The notes: generated from the sequence alone by a model not told the origin. Shown: positions 20,046 through 31,015, counted from the stretch's first letter. The stretch: DNA of 64,000 nucleotides from Diplonema papillatum (GCA_030068145.1 JAPJBO010000067.1:62001-126000), one strand, 5' to 3'. A program made the numbers and translations.

Positions 20046-22120
20046 GAGACACCCTGGGCCGTAACAACACGGTCAATCTTTCGAGTCAGGGCGATCTCAA
20101 GGACCCACGGGCTGAGAGACTGCACTCGACGTGTTGGTTAACTGCGCCTGTTTGAGCACAGAGTCGCAGAGAATGCAGACTGCTTTTGGGTATTTTTGCT
20201 GGCTAAGAAGAAGTGAGAGAAACGGGTTTGCCCCGGGGCAAGAGCGTAGCGGTCAACCGCAGCCTGCAAAGCTTGGATCGGAGTTAGCACAGTGCCACGG
20301 CCCACCGCACGGCCCTAATGTCCAGTTGCTAAGCGCAAGCGCTTAACCCCAAAAGGTGCGTCACGCCTAATCGTGCGATAAGGATCCTACCGTATTCTGG
20401 CGAAGATCTCGCGGGCATTGTTGAGAGATTAAGATTCGAGTTCGGTTTATCCGGGTTTGGCGTGGGCTCTGTCTCTACGGGCTCGTATTCAGCATTAACG
20501 CCAAACCGCGCAATTGAGATCCTGATGATCCCGCAGCGCTTCGTTCGTAGCCTGTCCGAGACACCCTGGGCCGTCACAACACGGTCAATCTTTCGAGTCA
20601 GGGCGATCTCAAGGGCCCGCGGGCTGAGAGATTGCACTCGACGTGTTGGTTAACTGCACCTGTTTGAGCACAGAGTGGCAGAGAATACAGACTGCTTTTG
20701 GGTATTTTTGCTGGCTAAGAAGAAGTGAGAGAAACGGGTTTGCCCCGGGGCAAGAGCGTAGCGGTCAACCGCAGCATGCAAAGCTTGGATCGGAGTTAGC
20801 ACAGTGCCACGGCCCACCGTACGGCCCTAATGTCTCTACGGCTAGTTGCTCAGCGCAAGCGCTTAACCCCAAAAGGTGCGTCACGCCTAATCGTGCGATA
20901 AGGATCCTACCGTATTCTGGCGAAGATCTCGCGGGCATTGTTGAGAGATTAAGATTCGAGTTCGGTTTATCCGGGTTTGGCGTGGGCTCTGTCTCTACGG
21001 GCTCGTATTCAGCATTAACGCCAAACCGCGCAATTGAGATCCTGATGATCCCGCAGCGCTTCGTTCGTAGCCTGTCCGAGACACCCTGGGCCGTCACAAC
21101 ACGGTCAATCTTTCGAGTCAGGGCGATCTCAAGGGCCCGCGGGCTGAGAGATTGCACTCGACGTGTTGGTTAACTGCGCCTGTTTGAGCACAGAGTCGCA
21201 GAGAATGCAGACTGCTTTTGGGTATTTTTGCTGGCTAAGAAGAAGTGAGAGAAACGGGTTTGCCCCGGGGCAAGAGCGTAGCGGTCAACTGCAGCATGCA
21301 AAGCTTGGATCGGAGTTAGCACAGTGCCACGGCCCACCGCACGGCCCTAATGTCCAGTTGCTAAGCGCAAGCGCTTAACCCCAAAAGGTGCGTCACGCCT
21401 AATCGTGCGATAAGGATCCTACCGTATTCTGGCGAAGATCTCGCGGGCATTGTTGAGAGATTAAGATTCGAGTTCGGTTTATCCGGGTTTGGCGTGGGCT
21501 CTGTCTCTACGGGCTCGTATTCAGCATTAACGCCAAACCGCGCAATTGAGATCCTGATGATCCCGCAGCGCTTCGTTCGTAGCCTGTCCGAGACACCCTG
21601 GGCCGTCACAACACGGTCAATCTTTCGAGTCAGGGCGATCTCAAGGGCCCGCGGGCTGAGAGATTGCACTCGACGTGTTGGTTAACTGCACCTGTTTGAG
21701 CACAGAGTGGCAGAGAATACAGACTGCTTTTGGGTATTTTTGCTGGCTAAGAAGAAGTGAGAGAAACGGGTTTGCCCCGGGGCAAGAGCGTAGCGGTCAA
21801 CCGCAGCATGCAAAGCTTGGATCGGAGTTAGCACAGTGCCACGGCCCACCGCACGGCCCTAATGTCTCTACGGCTAGTTGCTCAGCGCAAGCGCTTAACC
21901 CCAAAAGGTGCGTCACGCCTAATCGTGCGATAAGGATCCTACCGTAGGATTATCTATTCTGGCGAAGATCTCGCGGGCATTGTTGAGGGATTAAGATTCG
22001 AGTTCGGTTTATCCGGGTTTGGCATGGGGCTCTGTCTCTACGGGCTCTTATTCAGCATTAACGCCAAGCTGCGACCGCGTAATTGAGATCCTGATGATCC
22101 CGCAGCGCTTCGTTCGTAGC
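20046..22120. repeat. Satellite array with 512/520-bp units in a 1,032-bp higher-order period
   Basis: GAGACACCCTGGGCCGT marks unit starts at about 20046, 20558, 21078 and 21590, giving spacings 512, 520 and 512. Units 2 and 4 carry TGTCTCTACGGCTAGTTGCT where units 1 and 3 have TGTCCAGTTGCT. The last unit has a small insertion near 21,950. Each unit also holds a minus-strand open frame of ~100 codons. Confidence 0.92.
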
Positions 22121-22923
22121 TGAAAGGAAGGTAAACGGGGTCCCCCTTTTAGTGCGGCCCAAGTACTATCTCGCTGGATGTAGGTGCACGGTCTTCCAGC
22201 GTGAGCACGGCTTTGTGAGCAGCAGACGACCAGGCGAAGTGGCCGGCAGCCATGGCACGCGACGCCTTGGTGCTTTGGTTAGGAGAAATCGGTAGCCACT
22301 TGACCCGTAAACTCGTGGCTCTGCAGTATCGCCGAACACATGAAGCTTTGCTTTCCGATCATCGGACAACCACAAATACAAGCTGCCTTAACCGGAGACT
22401 CAAACACAGCCAAACCACTGCGGGCCCGCTGCATCAGCCCCCCTACGTAGCAATGTCCGTGGCTCAAAAACCCGAACCACGTGAATATATGACCGGTGCC
22501 GTGTAGCATCCCATTCCAAGCGCGTTCTTGAAATCCCCCTGCGCGTAACAATCCTGCAACAACCGCCCATCAGCACCGCCGCCTCTGTCTTCGCGCAGGA
22601 AATCGGCGGCTACAATCTGGGCAACCTAATACCCTCTGAACTCCAAACAAAAACTTGCACTCTAAAAAAACGCCGGCACAGGCAACTGACTGAGCGCGCA
22701 TCACCGGAAACACAAAAGAAAAAAAGAACGGAAGAGGAAAAGAGAACGGATTGATAGCCGAACCACCACTCAAAGGAAGCACATCAACCTCGGTTGATCG
22801 TCGGTAACGCACAGAAAAAGGAGAACAAGCACGGCAGAGAGATAGCGGACAAATAAAGAGGGTGCACATTCGCTGAAGACGACTCAAGCAATAAGCTCGA
22901 GGCCTAGAGAGCAGACGGAGGCA
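22121..22923. other. ARL2BP 5' flank
   Basis: 22265-22330 shares ATCGGTAGCCACTTGACCCG with 50470-50515. CTTGCACTCTAAAAAAACGCC at 22652 is the right end of the 55-bp dispersed module. An A-rich ACAAATAAAGAGGG at 22850 lies ~70 bp before the start codon and could be a weak TATA-like box. Confidence 0.35.
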
Positions 22924-25156
22924 ATGGTCGCCTCTGCTGCCTCTAACTGCCGGGAAGAAAAGGAATTCGAGCGCGCAATATCCCTTCTCGAGCAGATCGT
23001 CCAAGACGACAAGTTCCAGGTACGCTTCTGGCTTTTTCGTATAAGCCACCTGCTTTGTAGGTTATACTTGAGGAGGCTGCCAGCTGCGAAATATCAAAAG
23101 AGGCAAATATGCTGTAGTGCACACGAAACACAGGTGAATCTGGGTTTAGTGGCGGAAGTAAGCGTTCAACGAGTCCAATTGCCAATCATCATGCCGACGT
23201 AGCATCAAGCACATAAGGCAGGATTCTTCCCGACGTACTAATCTACGAAGTGCACTTGGGCACGTGCCTCGTGTGCCGGGGACCCGCATTGAGAACCCTG
23301 GAAGGCCGGCATGTGTGCCGTTTATGGGATACATGTCGGCTTCCTACTCCTGGGGGACCAAGGTAGGCACTCTCACACCTGAAACATCTTCCTCGAAGAA
23401 GACTTGATGCTAGCATCAACCATGCATGAGAGGCAGGGCTCTGCCTAAACATTTCTCCTCTGCAAACATGCATAACCACACAGAAAATGCGGGAAGACTT
23501 CATGGCCAAGAACTGTCGGCGCTTCTCAATAGAAGAAGAGAACAAGCTTTTTTACACGGACATCCACTCTGAATTCCTGAAGCTGGTTGAGACTCAAATC
23601 GTGGAGCAACTCACGCGTGAAGGCATCGATGTTGAGGTGTGTTTTGTGACCAGTTGTACCACGCTAAGCGGCGTTCTTAAGTCTCCGGTTGACAGCTCTG
23701 AGGCACAGTCTTCACGGTTGGCTCTGCGAGAACGTTTTCCATCGCTTTAAGAACGGTTGTTTTTGAGTCTCTTTATGTAAGGTTGTCTCGAAAGAAGGTA
23801 GCAACGACGAAACCTCAAGCGAACAAAAACCCGGACACGGCTAGCCATAACCCATAACGAAAGCGTGCACTAAATATACAACCCGTAACCGCATAGCCCT
23901 TTCTTGCTCTAAGAGAACCCATTCATGAACGGTCACACGGAGACCCTAAAACCTCGGAATTTTCAAGCGAACTTTAACTCTAAAAACACCCAACAGACGA
24001 AGTAACAGGTGTCAGCTATACCCACACCCAAGGAAAAAACACCAATTGTTTTTCAGTCTACAAAACGACGACCGCCCGCAAGGCTGCACGAGCATAGCCC
24101 ATGCGATCCTGGTCAAAAAGACAGCAGGGGAGGTTCTGTCGCAAAACCACCCTCCACCCTGCTACTCGCTTTATGGAACTATGCGGGGATTTTTCCGCCC
24201 AAAGGGGGGGGGTGGTTTTGGCATCGGCTCATATGCATACCTTGGTGCGATAGGTTAAAGAACCGTTTCGACGATGGTCAGTGCACAACCCCGTTCAGGG
24301 GAAGGTTCACTCTGAAAAGGACGCCAGCCCGCCCCGGTCAGCCAAAAACAAAATTGGCTTGTGAAAACTCGAACCAGTATGACAGCGAACTCTCAAACGA
24401 ACTCTCAGCTAGAACAAGTATAAAGCGACTCAAAGGAACAGTTTCAATCAACCTTCCTCGCAGACTCTGCTCACGGAACTTGCGCGGTATGCAGACGACA
24501 ACCGCCAGCTTGATTTCGGTGCATCTCTCGACATCATGGTGTGCTTATCAGCAGCAATTCTGGGAGGTCGTTTCTTTTTTGAAGGAAGGGTTGACCCTTG
24601 AAACGCTTCACCACGCGGGGACAGGGTTAACTATTCTGGAAAGCTGCGCTTTCTTCGTGGATGTGCATGGAAGAAACACAACGCCGGGGTTCACTCAATT
24701 TCCCAGGCTTAACCGCGGAAGTAGACTTGGAAAGGATCAGTCCTGTGAGTTGGGCGTGCCCCTTTTCGCCACTGTTTTTTCGTAGGAACGATGCTTTGTA
24801 AACACGAAAGAGAACGCTGGCAGCGTGTTTGGGAGAGTTTAGCCTAACGATCATATTCACTCACTCTCAATCACTGGCAGGCTAATTCTCCCCCGGCACG
24901 TACAAACAAAGAAGGCACTTACTCGGACTGATATCCTCGAGCATGAGGTCACTGGGGGCACGTTCCTGGTACAAACTGCGTTGTTACTATCGGTAAGTTC
25001 GAAAACCCCCACACGCAGGCGTCTCTCAGCGACTTCTCGAACTTCAAGGAGATGATGATCAAGGCGCGTAACCAGTTTGTGGGCCGACGGGCTGCTCTTG
25101 ATCCCTCCCACGAGTCAGGGCCGCCTGACAACGTGAGCCAGGGGTCAATATCTTGA
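22924..25156 (+). CDS. ARL2BP: ADP-ribosylation factor-like 2-binding protein (BART-domain), four exons
   Basis: Binds ARL2/ARL3-type GTPases and acts at basal bodies, cilia and mitochondria in known species. Exons are 22924-23019, 23484-23636, 24464-24538 and 25019-25156, joined in phase 0 to give 153 aa (human ~163). Exon 1 reads EFERAISLLEQIVQDDKFQ. Exon 2 reads KMREDFMAKNCRRF, EEENKLFYTDIHSEFLKLVE. Exon 3 reads TLLTELARYADDNRQLDF. Exon 4 reads ASLSDFSNFKEMMIKARNQF. The order and spacing follow the BART fold of ARL2BP throughout (D-D-E/K-F-Q, E-E-N-K-L-x-Y-T, F-x-x-F-K-E-M). Donors are GTACGC, GTGTGT and GTGTGC. Acceptors are CACACAG, CTCGCAG and CACGCAG. All three introns contain dispersed repeats. 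CFAP36 shares the domain, but exon 1 favours ARL2BP. Confidence 0.85.
23020..23483. repeat. ARL2BP intron 1: family A fragment and ATGAGAGGCAG repeat
   Basis: 23046-23180 matches the left half of family A (CTTGAGGAGGCTGCCAGCTG, then ACACGAAACACAGGTGAATC). 23395-23450 is the TTGATGCTAGCATCA...ATGAGAGGCAG repeat. Confidence 0.75.
23826..23990. repeat. ARL2BP intron 2: family C element ending in the 55-bp module
   Basis: Begins GCTAGCCATAACCCATAACG, passes through CTAAGAGAACCCATTCATGA and ends in GGTCACACGGAGACCCTAAAA...TTTAACTCTAAAAA. Other copies are at 34741-34905, 46808-46955 and 52612-52722. Confidence 0.8.
24777..24908. repeat. ARL2BP intron 3: family D repeat
   Basis: AGAACGCTGGCAGCGTGTTT, CGATCATATTCACTCACT and CGGCACGTACAAACAAA, shared with 34514-34635 and 60356-60490, and in part with 40745-40830. 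Confidence 0.8.
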
Positions 25157-25389
25157 TCGTGCCTGAGGGAGTGGTTGTACCCCGGGTAAGGAAGCTGTGA
25201 AGGTGGCACGTGAGACTTTTTGTTCCGAAGCTGAAGAGAACTGAAGAGCAAGATGCTACGAAAAGGAGACACGAGCAAAAAGCCTAGAGAAACACGGGGC
25301 TGGAGTCCACAGCCCAGACGAAGTAAACGTAAACGTTTACCGCTTACAAACGTTTACGTTTGCTCATTTTACAGTAAACGCGTTCACTC

Positions 25390-25545
25390 TCGTATACACG
25401 GTAGTCCAACCTCAAAAGCTGGAGTTACAGAGGGTGTGCCCAAGTCACACCCAAAAGCGGATGGTGCTACCACCAAAAACGCGTGTGAACGCACCCGCTT
25501 TTTGACTCCAGCTTTCGGAGCGGACTTCACCGTGTACAGTTACTG
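25390..25545. mobile_element. Family G MITE-like element
   Basis: TACACGGTAGTCCAACCTCA at the left and TTCACCGTGTA at the right form extended TIRs, with AGCTGGAGTT/GACTCCAGCT inside. The AAACG repeat at 25318-25380 abuts it. Confidence 0.7.
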
Positions 25546-25606
25546 ACGCCGCCCCGTTCCCCGCTCCGCGGAGGCGAACCGCTCACCCGGCTGCAGACGC
25601 TCAGGC

Positions 25607-25745
25607 TCCGCGCTGATGATGGCCCGCCTTGTGTCCGTGGCTTCAAGGACCGAAACACGGCGCAGACGGGACCAGTGCGGTGTTGAGCACGTATCCATTC
25701 CAAGCACGTTCTTGCAAACCTCCCCCCTTCCCGAGGCGGACAGCC
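25607..25745. mobile_element. Family 4 element, reverse copy
   Basis: Complement of 1300-1440 (CGCTGATGATGGCCCGCCTT, then CCATTCCAAGCACGTTCTTG). Confidence 0.7.
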
Positions 25746-25839
25746 ACGCAGGAAAAGGGTACGCCGGGGGTGCAGCGAAAAGTGAACAAAGGCAGAGTGC
25801 ACACGCTAGAAAGGGCACTGTCGACCAGAATTTCCGGCA

Positions 25840-27075
25840 ATTCGGATGTCGCGTGTGCTGCCCACGGGTTGCCCATTGCGTTGAGAGCTCTGTCGTGTTC
25901 GGCGATACAGGAGTCCTGGCAGATGGTCACAGACGTAAAGGGCACCCACGGGTCGGTTTCTTGTGTGAAGGGCTGTGTCAAGTCTTGGTGCCAGCACCCG
26001 CGGTAATTCCAGCACCAATGGCGTATATTAATGCTGCTGCTGTAAAAAAGCTCGTAGTTGGATCCAGAGCTCAGGTGCAAGGTGGCCCAGTTTGCTGGGC
26101 ACCAGCGTACTGCTGGTATTCAGAAGGCTGGGATAAACCTCGCATCAAGACCTGTGCTCTATGAACGGTGGTAATGGTGCCTTGCAAGTAATCTCGGGCA
26201 AGTGTTCGGCGGAAATCCAGATGTCGCAGACACAATGTGCACCCACGGGTTGCCCATTGCGTTAAGGGCTCTGTCGTGTTCGGCGATACAGGAATCCTGG
26301 CACGATGTCGCAGACGTCATGGGCACGGGTTACCTATTGCGTTAAGGGCTCTGTCGTGCTCGGCTGTACAAAGACTCTTGTCTTTCTGCGCTGGAATCTG
26401 GCAGATGTCGCAGAAATACACTGGCACCCACGCGTTGCCGTTTAAGGGCTCTGTCGTGTTCGGTTGTACAGAGATTCCCGGCAGAGGGTACTGGGCTCTC
26501 GCCATGGGTCGCTGTTGCGGTGAGGGCTTAGCCAAGAGCGACCGCACAAGATCCTCGCGAATCCAATATAGCAGTATCTATCTGCGTCGCGTCGCCCGCC
26601 TGAAAGAATTTCTGATGCTGGCGAGAACTCTGAGAACGTTTTGCACCATTGGTTTATAAGCTCTGTGTCACACGGCGCACTAGGAAAACGTGCTGGCGCG
26701 TGGTGGGTTATACACCAATTGAGCGTACGCACCTCGTGAAACGTGTGCGACGGTGTCGGGTCCCTGAAAGGTGCTAAACAACGAAAACGACACACGAAAC
26801 GAGAACGAAAAAGAAGAAAGTAAGAGTACGAAGACAAAAAAAAAAAAAAAAGAACGATAACGAGACGCCAAGAACCCGCTCAACCCGAACGGCCGCACAA
26901 GGGGTAATGGGCACCCACCTATTGCGTCAAGGGCTCTGTTGTGTTTGGTTGTACAATAATCTTTGTCTTCGGCTACGCAGGAATCTGGCAGATGCCGCAG
27001 ACGCACTGGGCTCCCTTGCCCACGGCGTTAAGGGCTCTGTTGTGTTCGGTTGACAGAGATTCCCGACTGATAGTA
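25840..27075. repeat. Interrupted ~95-bp satellite (GGGTTGCCCATTGCGTTAAG)
   Basis: Units containing CCATTGCGTTAAGGGCTCTG, TCGTGTTCGG and CTGGCAGATGTCGCAGAC occur at about 25850, 26240, 26330, 26425, 26915 and 27010. The array is broken by an 18S rRNA piece (25979-26180) and by 26510-26900, where nothing else is recognisable. Confidence 0.75.
25979..26180 (+). rRNA. 18S rRNA fragment (530 loop to V4)
   Basis: CAAGTCTTGGTGCCAGCACC, GCGGTAATTCCAGCACCAAT and GTAAAAAAGCTCGTAGTTGG are the conserved SSU core around the 530 loop and the start of V4. Nothing of the gene flanks it on either side, so it is an isolated fragment in satellite DNA. Confidence 0.9.
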
Positions 27076-27427
27076 CTGGGCTCCGACGGTGAACCAGAGG
27101 TTCACAAATCAAGCAACTTTTCCTTTAGGCGGTAGTAGAAGTCACGCCAACGCGCTGGTGCCCGGGCGACAGCAGTACTGTGGTGGCTCAGCTAAATACG
27201 CTGGTTTCACGAAGACGGTACAGTAAGAAGCAGACGGAACAGCTAAAAACCACCGCAAATCTTGAAAGAAACCAGGAGGCCCTCCATCGTTGCCCCCCCA
27301 CGAAGAAGACTTCATGCTCGCAACGAACATACATGAGAGGCAAGATTCTGCTCAGCACTAACTAAGGTTTCCCCCCCGGACAAATGCGGGGGTTCCCCCC
27401 CACGGGATTAGCGAGTCCAGCATAATT
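27076..27427. other. Spacer with an ATGAGAGGCAA repeat
   Basis: 27296-27355 carries the CGAAGAAGACTTCATGCTCG...ATGAGAGGCAAGATTCTGCT repeat. Nothing else identified. Confidence 0.45.
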
Positions 27428-27604
27428 GAGCCGGTCCATCCCCTCTTGATAGACCGTGATAGACCGAAGAATACAGCACCGGGCAATTCGATGCAGCTCT
27501 AGGGACTAGATGGACCTGGTAGACCGTGGTGGCCCGTGATTCACTGTGATAAACAGCGGCAGGCACTTCGATGCAGGTTCGAGAGGTAGGGACGGACCGG
27601 CTCA
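27428..27604. mobile_element. Family 3 MITE (TGAGCCGGTCC TIR)
   Basis: ~177 bp bounded by GAGCCGGTCCATCCCC and GGGACGGACCGGCTC, with TAGACCGTGATAGACCG inside. Copies at 54249-54436, 56695-56852 and 63166-63343. Confidence 0.85.
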
Positions 27605-27689
27605 ATGAAATGCGGAGGAAAACCTTGTTTCGGGCTCCTCTGTTTTCTCAGAAATTAGACGTAAAAAAGGACCTGTTACCCTCCCCCCG

Positions 27690-27905
27690 AGCCTTCTCCC
27701 GTGACGGATTTTCCTGTGCTCTGGTAGCACACCTGTGACGAGCTACGAACAGCCGCCTGACGAACGAGACTCACACCGCTGTCCCGTCTGTAGACTCTGG
27801 TTCCGCGCTGATTATGGTCCGCCTTAGGTGTCCTTGGCTCAAAGGACCGAACGCGGCAGACGGGACCAGCACATATCCATTTCAAGCACGTTATAGCCCC
27901 CGCCT
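27690..27905. mobile_element. Family 4 element, reverse copy
   Basis: GTGACGAGCTACGAACAGCC, CTCACACCGCTGTCC and GGACCGAACGCGGCAGACGG match the complement of 1300-1530. Confidence 0.7.
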
Positions 27906-28644
27906 CCCCGTGCCGCTCTTCCTTTATTACATCCTTCTCTCCTCGCACATAACCATTCCAAGCACGGTTGTGCACCCCCCTCCTCTTCTTCGTGTCGGTC
28001 GCAATAGTCGCTTTGCTAGCCAAAGAGAGAAATAGAGAGAAAAAAGAGCGCCAGAGAGAAAAGAAAAGACACCGTTATCCTTCCGGAAAAGAAGGGTTAC
28101 GCGAAACCCCCCGAAAAAAACAAAAAGGCAAACCATAAAAAAAAAAAAAACACAAACCGACGAAGACCCCCAATACCTTTTTCAACCTTTCCAATTACCT
28201 CCAAGCTAGACCATTATACAACGACCCCCTCCTCTTCTTCGAAGGTTTTGTTAGCATCAGACGCTGCATGAAAGGCAGTGTTCTGTCTCAACATTCATAT
28301 AAGATGCACACCACCTGTAGCCTGCCGCCAGCTTTTGTTTCGCAACGTGCCGGTCCAACCCCCGTGTATTTGCGCGCCGTTTTCCAGACAGAGAGGCTTC
28401 AGACCTTGAGTCCCACCCACGGGGTGATTCGCGCTCAAAGCCACTCTTCCCAACTAGCCTTTGAAGAGCATCTGGTACCAAAAAAGCATCTGCCGTGTAG
28501 AAGATGTGTCGCAGACCACACGCGTCAGCGGGTCGATGTGTGGTGCGGGCTAAAAAGACGTAGGCCGCGTTTCAACAGTGAGAGTTTCATTCGAGCAACT
28601 TGGGGGTTTTTTTTTAGCCACATGCAATGTGTGAGGAAATGAGG
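27906..28644. other. No convincing gene
   Basis: A- and C-rich stretch. 28240-28295 holds an ATGAAAGGCAGTGTTCTGTC repeat. A 124-codon frame at 28268 has no domain. Confidence 0.3.
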
Positions 28645-28795
28645 AAATAGAACAGCCCAAGTAGGACCTTCCGATCATGATCCTTTGCCAAGTTTTCCAC
28701 CTGAAACCACGTCCAGGATTTGGGCTCAGGGTAGTGCGGTCACGAAAACTCTAGTTTCCCTTCCTACTTTCTCCTACTCTCGCGGTGTACGGTTT
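28645..28795. repeat. Family E repeat
   Basis: AGTAGGACCTTCCGATCATG, ACCACGTCCAGGATTTGGGC and CGCGGTGTACGGTTT are shared with two adjacent copies at 55170-55475. Confidence 0.75.
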
Positions 28796-28984
28796 CCCCT
28801 CCAAAATCAATCCATGCCTTTGTAGTGTGAATATCACGAGACTGGACGATTTTGGAAATCGTCAGTCGCCCTCATTCAAGATCTAGAGGTCGAGCACCAT
28901 CGATCTTCGCCAAGTATTCAAGATTTTGAATCGCAGGGTATGTGATACTCGTTCTAGACTCAGGATGTCTAACGGGGCATCAAC

Positions 28985-29176
28985 GGGGTAGCTGATTTAA
29001 ACACCCTTCTTTGCACCACATTCTCAAGGTCAAACCGAATCGACTCGATCGATACTGGTCAGGAACAACATACCCCGGTATGTATTCCTCATAGAGAAAG
29101 GTCTCGGGTTGGCGCTGCACACCGTGCATCGCCGTCGAGAACCCAAAAAGAAGGCGCTTCATTGGAAGCTGACACT
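28985..29176 (-). CDS. Possible orphan exon, minus strand
   Basis: Behind an acceptor-like TAAAGTGTCAG (complement of 29165-29176) the frame reads LPMKRLLFGFSTAMHGVQRQ, PETFLYEEYIPGYVVPDQYR, then SSRFGLTLRMWCKEG and a stop. Composition is protein-like, and the complement of 29285 gives CTGGAAG|GTAAGC, a donor. An internal GTATGT could instead be a donor after EEYIPG. I do not recognise it. Confidence 0.3.
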
Positions 29177-29312
29177 TTAAAAATAGGCCAGCGTCGAAAA
29201 TTACTACAGGCATCTTAGCTTACCTTCCAGCAGCAAGGTCAAAAAATAGGCCGGCGTCGAAATTACTACAGGCATCTAAGCTTACCTTCCAGCAGCAAGG
29301 TCAAAAAAGGAA
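29165..29312. repeat. 73-bp tandem duplication
   Basis: AAAATAGGCCAGCGTCGAAA...CAGCAGCAAGGTC occurs twice in succession. Confidence 0.85.
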
Positions 29313-29514
29313 GCCCTAGTTTTGATTTGCAGTTGTGGGGAGGTCTTTCAGATTTCGCAGTTCTTGCTCTCTTTTTGTTTCGAAGGAAAAAAATTGTGAC
29401 GCTGGCATTTTTTCAAACATGCATGAATGCGTGATACAGAGTACCTGAACATGAAGAAGCAAGTACGTATCTTACGTACTACCCTCTAGCAGTACTAACA
29501 CGTATTGCCACTAC

Positions 29515-29616
29515 CGCAGATACGATACGTACACTAGGATACGATACTTTTCGACAATGGTGGGCACCCGGAGACTTAAAACCCCAGATCTCTATGTGAG
29601 CTTACACTCTTAGCAC
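29515..29616. repeat. CAGATACGATACG repeat plus 55-bp module
   Basis: Same order as 6940-7056: GCAGATACGATACGTACACT, then GGCACCCGGAGACTTAAAACCCC...TTACACTCTTAGCA. Confidence 0.7.
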
Positions 29617-29619
29617 CGA

Positions 29620-29930
29620 CGCGCAACGGCCGCAAGGACTCAGACCGGGATTGTCAACCAACCGCCCGACGGCGGCTGCGGCGGCAGCGACATCCGACAG
29701 CGGCAACGCCGCGAGAACGCACCGATGAACCCGCGGCACAGCAACAGTCCATCCTCCGCGCGAGAGGGGACAGCCAGTGAAAAGGAACGGAAGCCCGCGG
29801 AGGCCCCTCCGAACAGCCTCCCTGGTCCTGGCCCACGCCTGATGCCGCAACCCCTTAACCCGGGCGGCGGCGCTTTGGCATGAGCCAGGAACCTCAAGGG
29901 TTCAAGGAGCAGCGCGAGAGGCATCGTCCA
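29620..29930. repeat. GC-rich repeat, inverted relative to 53330-53640
   Basis: The complement contains CCTGGCTCATGCCAAAGCGC, GCCCGGGTTAAGGGGTTGCG and GCGTGGGCCAGGACCAGGGA, as in the two tandem copies near 53.4 kb. Open frames exist on both strands, but I cannot choose one. Confidence 0.65.
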
Positions 29931-30162
29931 CGCTTCAAAGGCTCACCCACTCCCCTCTAGAATGTTATCTAACATGTGGCGGGCTCTTTGTGTGAGTGTT
30001 TGCAGATACGGTTGTGTCATGCTTGCTCTTGCCGGACGTAGCGCTTCTGTCTTACGCAATGCATGCTCACGGCTGTTGGGGGGTATTAGCGAGGGATACT
30101 ACCGGACACGCGTAGTTTGCGCGAATAAGCGCCTCACTCAGCCAGCCTTATCCCACCACGTG

Positions 30163-30620
30163 TGGATGGCTACCCCTCAACAAAGCACTTCCGGAAGTAT
30201 CGTATTTCTGCACCGACAAACGAGGTGACCGACTCCATCATCAACGAACGCTGATGGTGAAACCGTCGAAGTAAGGCTACCGAAATTCACCCGGAGACTC
30301 ACAAAACCCCGGAGTTTGAAGCGAAATTTCACTCTAGCAGCGAAAATCCGCATGCCATAGCTGGGGGCCATATTGAGCAGGACAAGCCTGAGTTGATGTG
30401 AGTAGCTTGATGATTTGGGAAGTTGGCGGCCGGATCATGTGATGCTTGGCTCTCCAGTATGGCTACCCCTCAAAGAAGCACTTCCGGAAGTATTGTCTTT
30501 CTGCACCGATAAACGAGGTGACCGACGCTGATAGTGAAACCGTCGAAGTAACGTTACCGAAAATCACCCGGAGACTCACAAAACACCGGAGTTGCAAGCG
30601 AACTTTCACTCTAAAAAACA
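30163..30620. repeat. Tandem duplication of a ~165-bp block carrying the 55-bp module
   Basis: 30163-30340 and 30457-30620 both run from GGCTACCCCTCAA through CACTTCCGGAAGTAT to TCACCCGGAGACTCACAAAA and TTTCACTCTA. A 191-codon basic frame starting in the second copy (30446) has no domain. Confidence 0.8.
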
Positions 30621-30904
30621 AAAGAATCAGTCCACCCAACACAAAAGCAGTGCTAAGAAATAATCTCAAGGCAAAACAAAAGAAAAAAAACCCCCGCAAT
30701 CTAAAACAGTTTAATAGCAAGAAGAGGATACCGCGCAGAGTGAAGGAAATAGTCCCGAAGGTGCCACTGAGGCTGCCGCAACAAAGTAGAGTGCTTCGCC
30801 GCACAGGTGAGGCGTCCCCCGTGGCCAACGTGGTCAAATGCACTCGTCGGTGGCTGGCAACATCTCGTAGACAGAAAGCTCGAATTCCAAAGCATTCACC
30901 CCGG

Positions 30905-31015
30905 ACTCGGATTGCGGGAGTGGTTTTGCGGTCGTTTGGGCGGTCGGCCTCACTCCTTCTCAGTGCGGGAGTGGGACTCTCTCAGTGCGTCCCGCAATTT
31001 TTCACTCCCGCATTG
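30905..31015. repeat. GCGGGAGTG cluster
   Basis: TTGCGGGAGTG, GTGCGGGAGTGGGACTC and CACTCCCGCA occur several times in both orientations, as at 49590-49745. Confidence 0.6.

Noticed and set aside
20131..21947. Repeated ~70-176-codon plus-strand frames in the satellite
   Set aside because: They differ in length between units because of small indels, as expected for non-coding satellite, so no gene is claimed.
25616..26164. 182-codon frame across family 4, satellite and the 18S f­ragment
   Set aside because: It translates three unrelated non-coding sequences in succession.
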